Shown: positions 43,608 through 54,202, numbered from the stretch's first letter. The stretch: 64,000 bases of DNA from JAFMDF01 sp965222705 (GCA_965222705.1 CBDCUO010000016.1:310001-374000); one strand, 5' to 3'. Numbers and translations are program-made. Notes: generated by a model from the letters alone, not told the origin.

Positions 43608-44684
43608 TTATTGAATTAATTGAACCCCCAACCCCGGCTCTTCCCTTATCCACATTTTGCCATCTTTCAGAATAAATCCGCCATTGACTACCTCCTTTGC
43701 CAAATCCAAACTTCCATCCAAATCCAGGTAGCGCGTAGCAGGACTAGCAAATGCTGCATGTAAAGCTGCTGTAATGGACACAATGCTTTCATCCATGCAT
43801 CCCCACATTAAATCAATCCCCGCAAGGTGGGCGATTCGAGCAATTTGCCTACCTGCAACTAACCCACCGCATTTCATTAATTTAATATTATACAAACCAA
43901 ATAAATGGGGTTTTTGAGCCAAGTCCAGGGCATGGGCGGGAGATTGTAAGTTCTCGTCTGCCATGCAAATTTTCCTAATCGAGGTGGGCAACTCTTTCAT
44001 AGAGGTTATTTGGTCAAAAGGCAAGGGTTGTTCGATAAATTCTACATCTAATTTTTTAGTCAACTGATAAAAGTCTTTAGTATCTTGAACGGAATAGCCT
44101 TGATTGGCATCTACTCTAATTTTCACTTTTTTACCGACAGTTTCCCTAATTTTTGAAAAAATAGCCACGTCTTCTTCTACAGATTTCCCCGTTTTTAGTT
44201 TAAGGACCTTAAAGCCTAAGCCTATATATTCTTTCGCCTCCTCTATGCTTTCTTCTATGGACTTAATTCCAATGGTTATAGAGGTTGGCAAACTAGTATG
44301 CATCCTACCCCATAAGTCTATCAAAGGAATATCCAGCAACTTTGCAAAAGCATCGTGCAGAGCAATATCAACAGCTGCGCTGACGGCAGGGTTTTCAGGA
44401 AAAAGTGTGTTCATCTCCCGAATAATGGCGTTAAACTTTCGGAGGTCTTTTCCGTTCAAAAAATCTTCTACCTGCTCTATAGCTTGTACGGCAGACTCCA
44501 TCGTTTCTCTAGTCACATGAGCAGACGGAGCGCCTGCCCCAATTCCCATTATCCCGCTTTCTGTTTCAATTTGAACAAAAATATTTTCTACTGCATCAAA
44601 AGTTTTGAGTGCAATGGTATAAGGGCGCGTTAGTTCCAGATTTTTCTTATAACACTTTACATTTTTTATGTAAGTCTTTTTCAC
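43608..44684 (-). CDS. Dipeptide epimerase-like enolase-superfamily enzyme
   Basis: 358 residues of the mandelate racemase/muconate lactonising group. The catalytic KxK motif lies in FKVLKLKTGKSVEED (second K abstracts the alpha-proton). Metal ligands are D in IRVDANQGYS, E in EFIEQPLPFDQ and D in CMADENLQSP, and the opposing lysine is in YNIKLMKCGGL. This arrangement is that of L-Ala-D/L-Glu epimerases, which help recycle murein peptides or process dipeptides. Substrate not provable from the sequence. Leftward; a 138-base gap separates it from the BNR-repeat gene. Confidence 0.9.
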   Translation of the reverse strand: MKKTYIKNVKCYKKNLELTRPYTIALKTFDAVENIFVQIETESGIMGIGAGAPSAHVTRETMESAVQAIEQVEDFLNGKDLRKFNAIIREMNTLFPENPAVSAAVDIALHDAFAKLLDIPLIDLWGRMHTSLPTSITIGIKSIEESIEEAKEYIGLGFKVLKLKTGKSVEEDVAIFSKIRETVGKKVKIRVDANQGYSVQDTKDFYQLTKKLDVEFIEQPLPFDQITSMKELPTSIRKICMADENLQSPAHALDLAQKPHLFGLYNIKLMKCGGLVAGRQIARIAHLAGIDLMWGCMDESIVSITAALHAAFASPATRYLDLDGSLDLAKEVVNGGFILKDGKMWIREEPGLGVQLIQ

Positions 44685-44822
44685 AATTTAGGTATAGTTA
44701 GCAACGGTCAAAGTTAAGCAGATAGAAGCTATTGAAAATGAGTCTTATTAAGCTAAATTTTGAATCAAAAGGGAAAAGTAACTTTTAATTCATACTTAAT
44801 AACAGGCTAAAGCCCATTGCAT

Positions 44823-47800
44823 CTACTTTTCAGGGATGACCAAAGCAGGTACTTTTAGTTTATTAAACAAGTCATTAAAGGCTTTTACATCTTCATTAGC
44901 AATTTTGTTTAAGGTGGCTTTATGCATTGCCCATTCTGTTAGCAATTCTTTTAGTCTAATTTTCACCCCTTCTGTCAATCTGGGGTCATGGGTATCCACT
45001 TTGCTCTTTAAATTCATAAAGTGTGCATTTAGCTGATTGGGGAAATTAATGACATCCTGGAAAGTCTTTTGCTGGGGTTGAATCAAGTTGTTTTCCCAGT
45101 CAGTAATATTTTTCAATATAAATTTCCCTACGGTCACTAAAGTATCTGTCCCTTCTTTGCCCTTTAGGGCTTTAGTAAGGCTTTTTACTTGCGCTTTTAC
45201 TGCTCGCATTCTATTTACCGATTGGTGAATATCTAAGATAGATTCATCTAGTTGTTTTAAAACCTCTTGTTGTTTTTCAAAATCGACTTCGGTTGCTTTA
45301 AGTCTTGGATCGGGGATAATCTTCGCTATTGTTTCTACGCTTTGCCCATCAACGGTAAGCCGCAAGGTATAGTCGGCTGGAGCAACGGAAGCCCCGCTAT
45401 AATTGCCGTTGACAAATACATCGGTCACACCGGGAACCGCCTCTTTTCTAAAATCCCAATTAAAGCGATTGATGCCTTTTTGGGCAGGTAGTACTTTTTT
45501 AGGAGAGGGGCCGCCATCGTATTTTTTAAAATTTTTGTCTTTTTTATTGACATAGGTTCGAAGAATTTTCCCATCTACACCCAATACCTCTAATTTAACG
45601 TCTGAAGAATCCATATCTGTTGGTAAAAAATAATCAATAATCAACCCATTCAAAGAGTTTTGTCCTACATTTTTTTTCCTGCTTCTGGAAGCAATATTGA
45701 TTTTTACTGTCGGCTTGGGTTGAAATAATTGTACTTTTTGGCTGGTTGTCAATTTTCCTTTTGACTGCTGAATTGCTCCTAAATCATCCAAAATCCAAAA
45801 GCCTCTGCCAGAAGTCGCCACGACCAAATCATTGTTTTGAAAGGTCAAATCTGTAATAGGGCAAACAGGCAGATTCAATTGCATTCTATCCCATTTACGC
45901 CCATTATTATTAGAAAAATACAGCCCTGTTTCTGTCCCTGCGTAGAGCAATCCTGCCTGTTTGGGGTCTTCTCTTACGACTCGAACAAAGTCTTCGGCTG
46001 CAATGCCCGAAGTAATTTTTTGCCAAGTCTTTCCATAGTTTTTTGTAACAAAAGTCAGGGGGGTAAAATCGTTGAATTTATATCTGGTAGCGGCAATATA
46101 AGCCGTAGCTGCATCGTGCGGGGAAACATCAATTGCATTAATGATTCCTTCACCAATGCCGCTAGGCGTAACATTTGCCCAGTTTTTTCCACCGTCCTGT
46201 GTAATGTGTACCAATCCATCGTCACTGCCTACCCAAAGCACGGCTGCACTATGGGGGGAGGCTTCGATATAACTAATGGTATTATAATTTTCGCCTCCCG
46301 CGCCTTCAATGGTAAAGGGAGTACCGCCGACTCCTTGCTTTTCCTTTTCGTTTCGAGTGAGGTCTGGGCTAATTTCCGTCCAGCTAAGCCCCCCGTCTAT
46401 TGTTTTTAATACCTTGTTACCGCCATGAAACATGACAGAATAATCTTGGGGGGAAGCGACGATTGGAGAGTTCCAATTAAAACGATACTTCATATCTTTT
46501 GGTACCATTCCCAAGCCAATGACCGGATAAGCCATAATATCCTTTGTCATCTTTGTTTTGCGATCCCAAACGGATAAAATGCCATGATAAGTACCTCCAT
46601 AGACTAATTCAGGATTATCGGGGTCAAAAGCCAAAAATGCACTTTCTCCCCCTGCTACTGGATACCAGTCCTTCCAGCCAATCCCGCCCTGTGCTTTACT
46701 GGCAATACTTACCGTTGAATTGTCTTGTTGTCCACCATAAATCCGATAGGGAAACTGATTATCTGTAATAACTCTGTAAAATTGAACGGTTGGTTGATTT
46801 TGTTGAGTGGACCAAGTTTTGCCTCCATTAAAAGTGATAGTTGCTCCACCGTCATTGCCAATAATGATATTTTGCGGATTATCGGGATTAATCCACATAT
46901 CGTGTTGGTCGCTATGAGCTATTGGGATGGTTTTAAAGGAAGCTCCTCCATTGGTAGATTTTAAAACAGGAGCATTTAAAACATAAACCCTTTCGGGATT
47001 AACAGGGTCTGCAAATATTTCAATATAATACCAACTACGGGCGATGGTTATCCGATCTTTACAGACGTGCTTCCAGGTCTTTCCACTATCATCAGAACGA
47101 AAAATACCGCCTTTGTCCACTTCTGACTCTATATTTGCAAAAACCCTACTGGGATTTGCTGGCGAAACATCTACAGCTACCTTGCCCATTTTTTCGGGCA
47201 AGCCCTTTGTTAATTCTTTCCAGGTTTCACCGCCATCGGTTGATTTATAAATTCCAGAGCCTTCCCCTCCACTTTGTACGGTCCAGGGATAGCGGCGATG
47301 CTCCCACATTCCAGCGTATAGAATGCGGGGATTGGTTAAGTCCATACTTAAATCTGCCGCGCCTGTATTTTCACCTACATATAGCACTTTGTCCCAACTC
47401 TTTCCACCATCCGTCGTTTTATAGACCCCTCTTTCCGAACTAGGTCCATGCACAGCTCCTTGCACGGCGACATAGACAATGTCCGGATTTTGGGGATGAA
47501 TTCGCACTGCAGCGATATGTCTGGAACGTTCCAGTCCCAAATGCATCCAAGTTTTTCCAGCATCACTTGACTTATAAACACCATCTCCGTGGGAAGTCAT
47601 GACTCCTCTAACGGGATGCTCCCCCATGCCTACATAAATAATATTGGGATCCGAAATTGCAACAGCAATCGCTCCGACCGATCCCGTTTTTAATTGTCCG
47701 TCAGAGATATTTTTCCAAGTTAATCCCGCATCGTCCGTTTTCCAAATACCGCCTCCCGTACTACCCATATAGTAAAGCATTGGGTTTCCGCGAACGCCCG

Positions 47801-47996
47801 TTACCGCTACACTTCTACCGCCCCGAAAGGGTCCTATATTCCTGAATTTCAACCCTTTATACAAATTTTCATTAAAGGATGTTTCACCATTTAAGACAAT
47901 TGGCTGTTCATTCTTTTTCTTTTTTTTCTGGGAAAAGGTAGGGATCGTTATTGTCAAAATGATTAGCACGCAAAAAAAGTGTTTGATTTTTCTCAT
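44823..47996 (-). CDS. Exported sortilin/BNR-repeat beta-propeller protein
   Basis: About 1057 residues from ATG 47996, where MRKIKHFFCVLIILTITIPT is a signal peptide (the frame is open to 48053, adding an unlikely 19 residues). A short KKKKKNE stretch follows cleavage. The body is a long chain of VPS10/sortilin-type blades with Asp-box repeats: KTDDAGLTWKN, KSSDAGKTWMH, KTTDGGKSWDK, KSTDGGETWKE, RSDDSGKTWKH. It covers two propellers (residues about 60-720). The C-terminal about 300 residues are helical and strand-rich, with no Por tail seen. Such proteins are often annotated glycosyl hydrolases, but no catalytic residue can be named. Precedes the peptidase gene region on the same strand; likely periplasmic or surface. 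Confidence 0.87.
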   Translation of the reverse strand: MRKIKHFFCVLIILTITIPTFSQKKKKKNEQPIVLNGETSFNENLYKGLKFRNIGPFRGGRSVAVTGVRGNPMLYYMGSTGGGIWKTDDAGLTWKNISDGQLKTGSVGAIAVAISDPNIIYVGMGEHPVRGVMTSHGDGVYKSSDAGKTWMHLGLERSRHIAAVRIHPQNPDIVYVAVQGAVHGPSSERGVYKTTDGGKSWDKVLYVGENTGAADLSMDLTNPRILYAGMWEHRRYPWTVQSGGEGSGIYKSTDGGETWKELTKGLPEKMGKVAVDVSPANPSRVFANIESEVDKGGIFRSDDSGKTWKHVCKDRITIARSWYYIEIFADPVNPERVYVLNAPVLKSTNGGASFKTIPIAHSDQHDMWINPDNPQNIIIGNDGGATITFNGGKTWSTQQNQPTVQFYRVITDNQFPYRIYGGQQDNSTVSIASKAQGGIGWKDWYPVAGGESAFLAFDPDNPELVYGGTYHGILSVWDRKTKMTKDIMAYPVIGLGMVPKDMKYRFNWNSPIVASPQDYSVMFHGGNKVLKTIDGGLSWTEISPDLTRNEKEKQGVGGTPFTIEGAGGENYNTISYIEASPHSAAVLWVGSDDGLVHITQDGGKNWANVTPSGIGEGIINAIDVSPHDAATAYIAATRYKFNDFTPLTFVTKNYGKTWQKITSGIAAEDFVRVVREDPKQAGLLYAGTETGLYFSNNNGRKWDRMQLNLPVCPITDLTFQNNDLVVATSGRGFWILDDLGAIQQSKGKLTTSQKVQLFQPKPTVKINIASRSRKKNVGQNSLNGLIIDYFLPTDMDSSDVKLEVLGVDGKILRTYVNKKDKNFKKYDGGPSPKKVLPAQKGINRFNWDFRKEAVPGVTDVFVNGNYSGASVAPADYTLRLTVDGQSVETIAKIIPDPRLKATEVDFEKQQEVLKQLDESILDIHQSVNRMRAVKAQVKSLTKALKGKEGTDTLVTVGKFILKNITDWENNLIQPQQKTFQDVINFPNQLNAHFMNLKSKVDTHDPRLTEGVKIRLKELLTEWAMHKATLNKIANEDVKAFNDLFNKLKVPALVIPEK

Positions 47997-48101
47997 ATTG
48001 TTATTTTTAAAACCTAGACGGATTGCCAAGCCATTTATATAACTTTGGTTCATTATTTAAAAACTTTTGCCAAAATCGGTATTCGATACTGAAATAATGG
48101 T

Positions 48102-50570
48102 CTAAAAACCACAACCAATCGGCGAGCCATCTGGCAAGGTAGGTGGTTCCAGAATTTCATAATCTGAAGGGTCTTTTTTAAATTCCTCTATCTTTGCCCT
48201 CAAATATTCAAAATGAGCAATTTCATTGATTAGGTGCCTGCTATCTGCTCGCATAAATAAGTTCCTTTTGAAATTATCATAGAGGTCGTTCAATGCTCTC
48301 CAAGCTAGGGCATTGACCTGTTGGTTACCCATTTTATTGGTAGCCAATTGCATTAACTTATTGACAAATAATTTTTGATTGGTCATGGCTATCTCCTTCT
48401 CCAAAGCAGTCATTCCAGTTTCAAAACTAAGTCCCAAGTATATTTTTTCAAATAAATCGCTCAAAGGCATCTGGGCATTATCTCTCGCATGGTGCTCGAT
48501 TAATCGAGCCAGTTTTGCCGGATTTAATAATAAATCAAGGGCTTGATTAGAAAAAGACTCGGCTGCGCCAATTGGGTCAAAAGTTAAGCCTGTATGGATT
48601 TTAAATAATTCACGATCTCTTTGATAACCAATTGGTTGTGGAGGAATGAGTTTTAAGATGCGTTCTGGAAGGGATAAATTTTTGGGATTTAAAGCCTCCA
48701 AAATGGCAGACAAAGCGTTTTCCTGAACTTCCGGAGCAAGGATTTCGACTGTCTGTCCGTCCCCTTTGGAAGCATAGCTATAACTGACTCCGCCGATCAT
48801 TTTTGCAACTGCTTCGATTTGGTAGCGATGCGCTAGGTATAAAGGCACCAACACATTTTCCAAAGTTGCCATTGGTTGCCCCTCTTTAATGCTGTTTTCT
48901 CCAAATCGCCCTAATGCATTTTTGCGAACTTCCATCAACCGCCTTAGTTCGATCGTCGGGTTTTCACCATTATCCCATAAATGCCCGTAGGGATGCGCGC
49001 CCGAATGGGGGCGAGCATCTCGATCAGAAATATATTGTAAGCCCATTGCCTGATTTTCCTGCAATATCTTTTGCAGAGCTGCCGCTTCGTCGGTTTCATC
49101 CGAAAAATCCTGGTAACCATAGAGGACAGTTCTTTTGTCCCACTCCCCTATCCCAACTGCATAGGCATTCGAAAAATCTAGTTGACCATCTGTTCCCAAA
49201 GTGATATAGGGGTGGGGGTAATCCATCACAGAAGCTCTGTCATTAACACTTGCTGCAAAATTATGCGCCAATCCAATGGTGTGTCCTACTTCATGCGCTG
49301 ATAACTGCCGCAAGCGTGCCAATGCCATTTCTAGCATCTTCTGGTCAGCGTTTACGGCTCCTTCTTCAAAGGGCGATAATAAGCCTTGCGCAATCAAAAA
49401 GTCCTGCCGCACACGCAGCGAACCTAAGGAGACATGCCCCTTAATAATCTCTCCTGTCCGTGGATCGCGTACAGAAGAGCCATAAGACCAACCGCGCGTA
49501 GAGCGGTGCACCCATTGAATGAGATTATAACGCACATCCATCGGGTCTGCACTTTCTGGCATTTCTTTTACAATAAAGGCATCTTTATAGCCTGCCGCCT
49601 CAAAAGCTTGATTCCACCAGCTTGCTCCTTCTATCAGGGCTGATTTTATTGGCTCGGGTGCGCCTCGATCTACATAGTAAATAATGGGCTCGATTGGCTC
49701 ACTTACAGCAGCGTTTGGGTCTTTTTTTTCCAGGCGATGTCGAACAATAAATTGTTTCATCAAGGGATCTTGAATAGGCGTGGCATAATCAGCATAACTG
49801 ATGCCAAAATAACCGGAGCGAGGGTCAAAAACTCTAGTTTGATAACTTTCGTCTGGCAACTCAATAAAAGAATGATGCATTCTAACCGTTACCGCATCGG
49901 GCGAAGGTACAACAGATCGAATCCATCCACCCTTTGGCTCTCCTGTAAAAGTAATTGTCGCTTCCAATTCTGTGTTTTTTGGAAAACCCTTACACATGGG
50001 CAGATAAATAGCAGAGCGATTGGGGTCGGGTTTATAATTTCCTTGCTTACTTCCTCGCAACCTACCTGCTACATTATGCGCATCCCGCATCAAGAACTTT
50101 GTAATGTCTATTAAATGCCTGCCACCAAAACTGGCTTCTATTTTAAATCCGCCAATGACGGACTGGGCAAAGGCTTGAGCAACCGATTTTGCCTCTTCAG
50201 GATTATCACTTATTGCTCGATAATCGTAATTGGGTTGAAGCAATAATAATTTAGGGCCAGCTTTCTCAAATTTTACCACTCTGGAATTTCCTAATTGCCC
50301 CCTATCCAGTCCAATATCGTTTGAGCCAATGCCTGCCGGCAGAGAATTGACATACAAAAACTCGGTATTCAATTTATCTACTTCTAATAAAACAGTCCCC
50401 TTAGCTTCATTCCAATAAAAATTGAAATAGCCTGTTGTTTTTTGCAAACCCTTTGTTTTTTCTATAAAAGGATCGCTAGAAGGTTGATTGGCAGCGTTAT
50501 CGGTAAGCATTTTAGCTGAATTGCAAGCTGTAAGGGACCATAAGCAAATTAATAAGGTGTAAATTCTCAT
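48102..50570 (-). CDS. Zinc-dependent metalloprotease lipoprotein (DUF5117/DUF5118-type)
   Basis: 822 residues. Lipoprotein signal MRIYTLLICLWSLTACNSA (Cys16). The N-terminal region (LLEVDKLNTEFLYVNSLPAG to about 290) is of the DUF5118/DUF5117 kind. The catalytic zinc motif HEVGHTIGLAHN (HExxHxxGxxH) is at about 428-439, with the downstream Met-turn in SVMDYPHPY. The C-terminal about 330 residues are helical. Predicted membrane-anchored peptidase facing the periplasm or surface. It lies 105 bases upstream of the BNR-repeat gene, same direction; they may be cotranscribed. Substrate unknown. Confidence 0.92.
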   Translation of the reverse strand: MRIYTLLICLWSLTACNSAKMLTDNAANQPSSDPFIEKTKGLQKTTGYFNFYWNEAKGTVLLEVDKLNTEFLYVNSLPAGIGSNDIGLDRGQLGNSRVVKFEKAGPKLLLLQPNYDYRAISDNPEEAKSVAQAFAQSVIGGFKIEASFGGRHLIDITKFLMRDAHNVAGRLRGSKQGNYKPDPNRSAIYLPMCKGFPKNTELEATITFTGEPKGGWIRSVVPSPDAVTVRMHHSFIELPDESYQTRVFDPRSGYFGISYADYATPIQDPLMKQFIVRHRLEKKDPNAAVSEPIEPIIYYVDRGAPEPIKSALIEGASWWNQAFEAAGYKDAFIVKEMPESADPMDVRYNLIQWVHRSTRGWSYGSSVRDPRTGEIIKGHVSLGSLRVRQDFLIAQGLLSPFEEGAVNADQKMLEMALARLRQLSAHEVGHTIGLAHNFAASVNDRASVMDYPHPYITLGTDGQLDFSNAYAVGIGEWDKRTVLYGYQDFSDETDEAAALQKILQENQAMGLQYISDRDARPHSGAHPYGHLWDNGENPTIELRRLMEVRKNALGRFGENSIKEGQPMATLENVLVPLYLAHRYQIEAVAKMIGGVSYSYASKGDGQTVEILAPEVQENALSAILEALNPKNLSLPERILKLIPPQPIGYQRDRELFKIHTGLTFDPIGAAESFSNQALDLLLNPAKLARLIEHHARDNAQMPLSDLFEKIYLGLSFETGMTALEKEIAMTNQKLFVNKLMQLATNKMGNQQVNALAWRALNDLYDNFKRNLFMRADSRHLINEIAHFEYLRAKIEEFKKDPSDYEILEPPTLPDGSPIGCGF

Positions 50571-50803
50571 ACGTCGAAGTTGGTTTTATTATCTTTAAAA
50601 AACAAATACGTTGTAGTCTTTTTTACAACAACACAAAAAAGGAAAAATTTGGGAAATTAGGAAATAGACCATAGAAAAATAAGGGACCAATTAGTGGGGC
50701 TACTTTAACAGGGCTATGCTGCTACAAGGCATTCAGCAAAGAAATCAAAAAATGGTAAGGACAAATTTATTTAAAAACCAATGTTCTAAATGACACTCAT
50801 CTC

Positions 50804-52885
50804 TTATTTATTTTTCACTACTTTCAAGGGAGTACTTAAAACACCATTTGCTTGTAGCTGTATAAAATAAATACCCGAATCCCAAGTTTCCCCTAAATTT
50901 AAAGTTTCATTTAAAGGGTCTAAAGCGACTTTTTCTATCGCTCTACCAAACAGATCAAACACTAGTAAATGAGCAGATTGAAGATTGTTTTTAAATTCAT
51001 AAAATACAATCATACTTTGAGAAAATGGATTGGGAAAAGACGCAAATCGCTTCAGCTCTTCTATCTCTTCAATTGCTGTACTCATCACCATAATGGTTTG
51101 AGAACTGGTCGAACCGGAACAATCATTATAAGCAGTTAATTCTACGGTGTACATTCCATCTTGCATATAAGTATGGGTAGGCGACTCCTTTTCGCTAGTC
51201 GTGCCATCACCGAATTTCCAGAAAAAAGTAAAACCATTTGAGGTAAGATTGTTGGTTTTAACCGTTCTACCTTCTAATGATAAAGAAAAATCAACGACCG
51301 GTTTACCCATTACATGAATTATAGATTCCGAAACCGTCTCTCCACTTCCCATAGCAGACCTAATCATCAATTGTACTGTGTAATCACCAGCCTTTTCAAA
51401 AGTGATACTAGGAGCCATCTCGCTCGATTGAATTGTGTCCGGGCCAATAAATTTCCATTGATATTCTAATCCATTAGTAATATTTGGTTGGAAGCTAGTC
51501 GTAAAAGGAACACAACCACTTGTGGACATGGCATTAAAAGAAACCGCCAGACCTGTGCTAAAATTATCAGGTGCCAAGTGAGCGTCTAATAGCGTAACTT
51601 CTCCATTTTCCAAAACGGCTTTCAGTGTCTTGCTTATATATCCTTGCTTGGAAAACACAACCTGAAACGTTCCAGCAGATACCTGTCCAGTCTTATAGGC
51701 ACCAAGCGCATTACTTAATTCTTGGTTTGGATCATCAGATAAAATAGATACTTGCACGTCCTTTAAAAGCTCACCACTCACAGAATCCCTAACTGTTCCT
51801 TCCAAATAGCAAGCGCGAACATAATTGGGAGTCAAAATATAAAGTCCGCTACCTATATCAGACAAAACAACCGTACCAGACGGGAAAAAAGGGTAAGCTC
51901 CCCAAACGCCCTCAGAGCCTCCATTTTCACCAAAAAAAGTGTCAAAATTGCCTACTTCGATTAAATTTTGAGGACGATGTGCATCAGTAATAATCACTCC
52001 TTCTGAATAAAAAGAAGTCACCAAATAGTCATTAATAACATGAACATTATGGGGAATTAATCCTGTATTAATGGAGGCCAAAGGGCGAAACTCATCCAGA
52101 AGTTTAATATCTGTTTGGTCTGATACATCATAGGCGCCTACGGGCGCATTATTGGTTTCATCGGTGGTAAAAAGGGTATTCCCGTCATCCGATAACCAGG
52201 TGTTATGCGTAAATTCAAAAGGCGAATCCTGGGTAGCTAAAAGTTGAATATTTTGCTTGTTCGAAACATCATATACAGAAAAAAATCCATTAAACATATC
52301 CGAGCTATACAAAAGATTGTCCCGAACATAGACATCATGCGAATAGTTGGGGATCGGCATAATGGTCACAAATGCCGGATTGCCCGGATTTGTGAATAAA
52401 TCAATGATTAATATTTCGCCGTTATTGATATTACAACCAGACAAATAGCCATAGCCAAACTCATCAATGTATAAATTATGACAAGCCTGTATCGAAGTAG
52501 AATCAGGAAACTCGTGTGTCCAAAAATAAACATCTGACGTATCCGGAGCATTGGGTAAATTAGATAGGTCTATCACTTGAATGCCTCCATTACTTTCATT
52601 GGTCAAATAGGCAAAATGGCCAAAGGTTTTGGCATCTCTCCAGCTAGAAGTCGGCGCAGGAATAATTGCCACCCGTGCTGGATTAGCCGGATCGGTAATA
52701 TGCTCAATGGCTACTCCCGATCTCAAACAAACCAAAGCATATTCATTCCCGAAGGCATCCGTATAACCCCAAATATCACTTAAATTTTGGTCGTAGGTAA
52801 CTTGTGCTTCTAAAACGAGATTTTTTTGCCCCTGGACGCTGCTTAAACTCCATAATAACAGCGCAATGATTCCTATTTTCTTCAT
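50804..52885 (-). CDS. Choice-of-anchor B protein with PKD domains and T9SS sorting tail
   Basis: 693 residues. Signal peptide MKKIGIIALLLWSLSSVQG. A propeller of LVIVD-type repeats (HFAYLTNESNGGIQVIDLSN, GYLSGCNINNGEILIIDL) is the choice-of-anchor-B domain (about 20-355). Then comes a carboxypeptidase-regulatory-like domain (EGTVRDSVSGELLKDVQV), two PKD-like domains (LEYQWKFIGPDT and FTFFWKFGDGTTSEKESPTHT), and a C-terminal Por/type A sorting domain (SFPNPFSQSM, VFDLFGRAIEKV, SGIYFIQLQ). It is exported across the outer membrane by the type IX system and anchored or released. Function of the propeller unknown; surface adhesion or binding is possible. Confidence 0.93.
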   Translation of the reverse strand: MKKIGIIALLLWSLSSVQGQKNLVLEAQVTYDQNLSDIWGYTDAFGNEYALVCLRSGVAIEHITDPANPARVAIIPAPTSSWRDAKTFGHFAYLTNESNGGIQVIDLSNLPNAPDTSDVYFWTHEFPDSTSIQACHNLYIDEFGYGYLSGCNINNGEILIIDLFTNPGNPAFVTIMPIPNYSHDVYVRDNLLYSSDMFNGFFSVYDVSNKQNIQLLATQDSPFEFTHNTWLSDDGNTLFTTDETNNAPVGAYDVSDQTDIKLLDEFRPLASINTGLIPHNVHVINDYLVTSFYSEGVIITDAHRPQNLIEVGNFDTFFGENGGSEGVWGAYPFFPSGTVVLSDIGSGLYILTPNYVRACYLEGTVRDSVSGELLKDVQVSILSDDPNQELSNALGAYKTGQVSAGTFQVVFSKQGYISKTLKAVLENGEVTLLDAHLAPDNFSTGLAVSFNAMSTSGCVPFTTSFQPNITNGLEYQWKFIGPDTIQSSEMAPSITFEKAGDYTVQLMIRSAMGSGETVSESIIHVMGKPVVDFSLSLEGRTVKTNNLTSNGFTFFWKFGDGTTSEKESPTHTYMQDGMYTVELTAYNDCSGSTSSQTIMVMSTAIEEIEELKRFASFPNPFSQSMIVFYEFKNNLQSAHLLVFDLFGRAIEKVALDPLNETLNLGETWDSGIYFIQLQANGVLSTPLKVVKNK

Positions 52886-53114
52886 ATTCTTTTTTAATAA
52901 GCAATGAGGGATTAATAAAACGAAGTAAAGTTGTACAACTTATTACTTTCCCATTGCTAAAGAGTCAGACTGTTGAAAAAATTATCTGAAAAGGGTATCA
53001 TGGAAAAACAATGCCACAAAGATATTGTTTCTCGAAAAATGATAAAGGCTATCCTTGCCAAAGCAAGTGTAAAGCAGCAGACAGACTGGAGAATGGGTGC
53101 TGCTTTCAAAATAA

Positions 53115-53612
53115 TTATTCTTCCATTTTTGCTCTAATTCGCTTAATTAACTCGCTCACCTCATAATTGTCATCGGCAAAAAGCCAGGTTTTTCGATCTT
53201 TTGTTTCAATAACCAAAATGTCATCTTTACGTGTAACAAGTTGCGGATTAATAAAAGATTTTCCTTCATCTTTATAGATTCCCGCTCGCCGAATGGCTTT
53301 GTAAGGCGTTTTCCCATAATAGCTTTCCAAATAAGTATCGTATAACTTAACTGGCTGTAGGGTATATAGATTCCAAGCAGTAAAAAGACTAGTTGTGAAA
53401 AGAATCAAGCTTATCAAACTACTTAGAAGCAAGCTAACTTGCCGAAAAGCGCCTTCCACCTTTTGTATTTTTCTAGTATGCACCAAATAGAGAAATAAGA
53501 GCAAGCCCGCTAGAATAAAGAGTAAGATCAAAAAGGTAGTATAAGATTTATCGGGGGTAGCTATAAAAAAAGGTACTTCCATTGAGTATCGTTTTTGTCC
53601 ATATCCGAACAT
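53115..53612 (-). CDS. Two-helix membrane protein, unknown
   Basis: 165 residues (or 155 from ATG 53582). Two hydrophobic helices, LILLFILAGLLLFLYLVHT and LLSSLISLILFTTSLFTAW, are followed by a soluble strand-rich tail with VTRKDDILVIETKDRKTWLFADDNYEVSELIKRIRAKM, which looks like a small PH-like domain (inference). It ends in a helix. No family recognised. A dyad CTGTCC/GGACAG sits 4-21 bases upstream of the first ATG. Leftward, monocistronic by appearance. Confidence 0.75.
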   Translation of the reverse strand: MFGYGQKRYSMEVPFFIATPDKSYTTFLILLFILAGLLLFLYLVHTRKIQKVEGAFRQVSLLLSSLISLILFTTSLFTAWNLYTLQPVKLYDTYLESYYGKTPYKAIRRAGIYKDEGKSFINPQLVTRKDDILVIETKDRKTWLFADDNYEVSELIKRIRAKMEE

Positions 53613-53615
53613 AAG

Positions 53616-53633
53616 CTGTCCAAAACTGGACAG
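53616..53633. promoter_or_regulatory. Dyad upstream of the two-helix membrane protein gene
   Basis: CTGTCC and GGACAG are perfect inverted repeats separated by six bases. Position just before the start codon (minus strand) suggests an operator or an mRNA stem affecting initiation. Confidence 0.3.
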
Positions 53634-53749
53634 TCCATTTTTTCAAAATTTGAACTAAAAAATTGCAATCGCTTAATAATCAGTCAGTTAAAAAATTGGC
53701 ACGCTGGTTGAAATATAGAAAACAGTTCCAAAAAGCAACGGTTTAACTT

Positions 53750-53767
53750 AATTTACAAAGTACTAAA
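53750..53767 (-). repeat. 18-bp repeat, copy 1 (possible promoter module)
   Basis: Identical to 57345-57362. On the minus strand both read TTTAGTACTTTGTAAATT and lie upstream of leftward genes (about 140 and 30 bases). The central TACTTTG resembles the Bacteroidota -7 box with one base fewer. Confidence 0.4.
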
Positions 53768-53777
53768 ATTTAAAATT

Positions 53778-53831
53778 ATGAAAAGTTATGAATGGAATGA
53801 ATTAATTTTTGATTTAATGAATCGCTTTTAA
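53778..53831 (+). CDS. Possible 17-residue peptide
   Basis: ATG followed by 16 codons and TAA in an AT-rich gap; the peptide begins MKSYEWNELIFDL. It lies directly after the 18-bp repeat. With no family, no ribosome-binding signal and short length, chance is more likely than function. Confidence 0.15.
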   Translation: MKSYEWNELIFDLMNRF

Positions 53832-54202
53832 AGCAAAGAAAAATAAATTTGATCTGCCAAACCATTTTTTTCTTTTGTATGCAACCTTTTTAAAGTGAAA
53901 AGGTCATTAAAAACAAGTAAGTGTGCAAAATGCTCGACCCAACTTTCGACAGTTAATTTTTAAATCCTCTCTTTAACCAGTTTTAATTTTCATCTTTGCG
54001 CACGAAAAACACAGTTGAAAATAATATTCTGATTCACCCGTTTTTATTCTCCATTTCTTTTCACGGATTAGTAATAACATAAGTCGGACCTCAACTTAAT
54101 AACTTTCTAAAATCAATGGACTCCACATCCTGTATTTTAGAATTAGGGTTATGGCTTTGCCAAAGAAGGAATTTTATTAAAAAATCACCCAAAACTAAAA
54201 AA

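Larger units (their letters stand above)
53613..54202. other. 590-bp divergent intergenic region
   Basis: Lies between a small membrane-protein gene (leftward) and the CotH-like gene (rightward). It holds an operator-like dyad CTGTCC-N6-GGACAG (53616-53633), one copy of an 18-bp repeat (53750-53767), and a 17-codon ORF (53778-53831). A weak CATCTTTG box occurs at 53991-53998. Otherwise AT-rich and featureless. Confidence 0.5.

Noticed and set aside
45837..46409. 190-residue open frame on the plus strand inside the BNR-repeat gene
   Set aside because: Antisense shadow of a strongly coding minus-strand gene; no start context, composition atypical.
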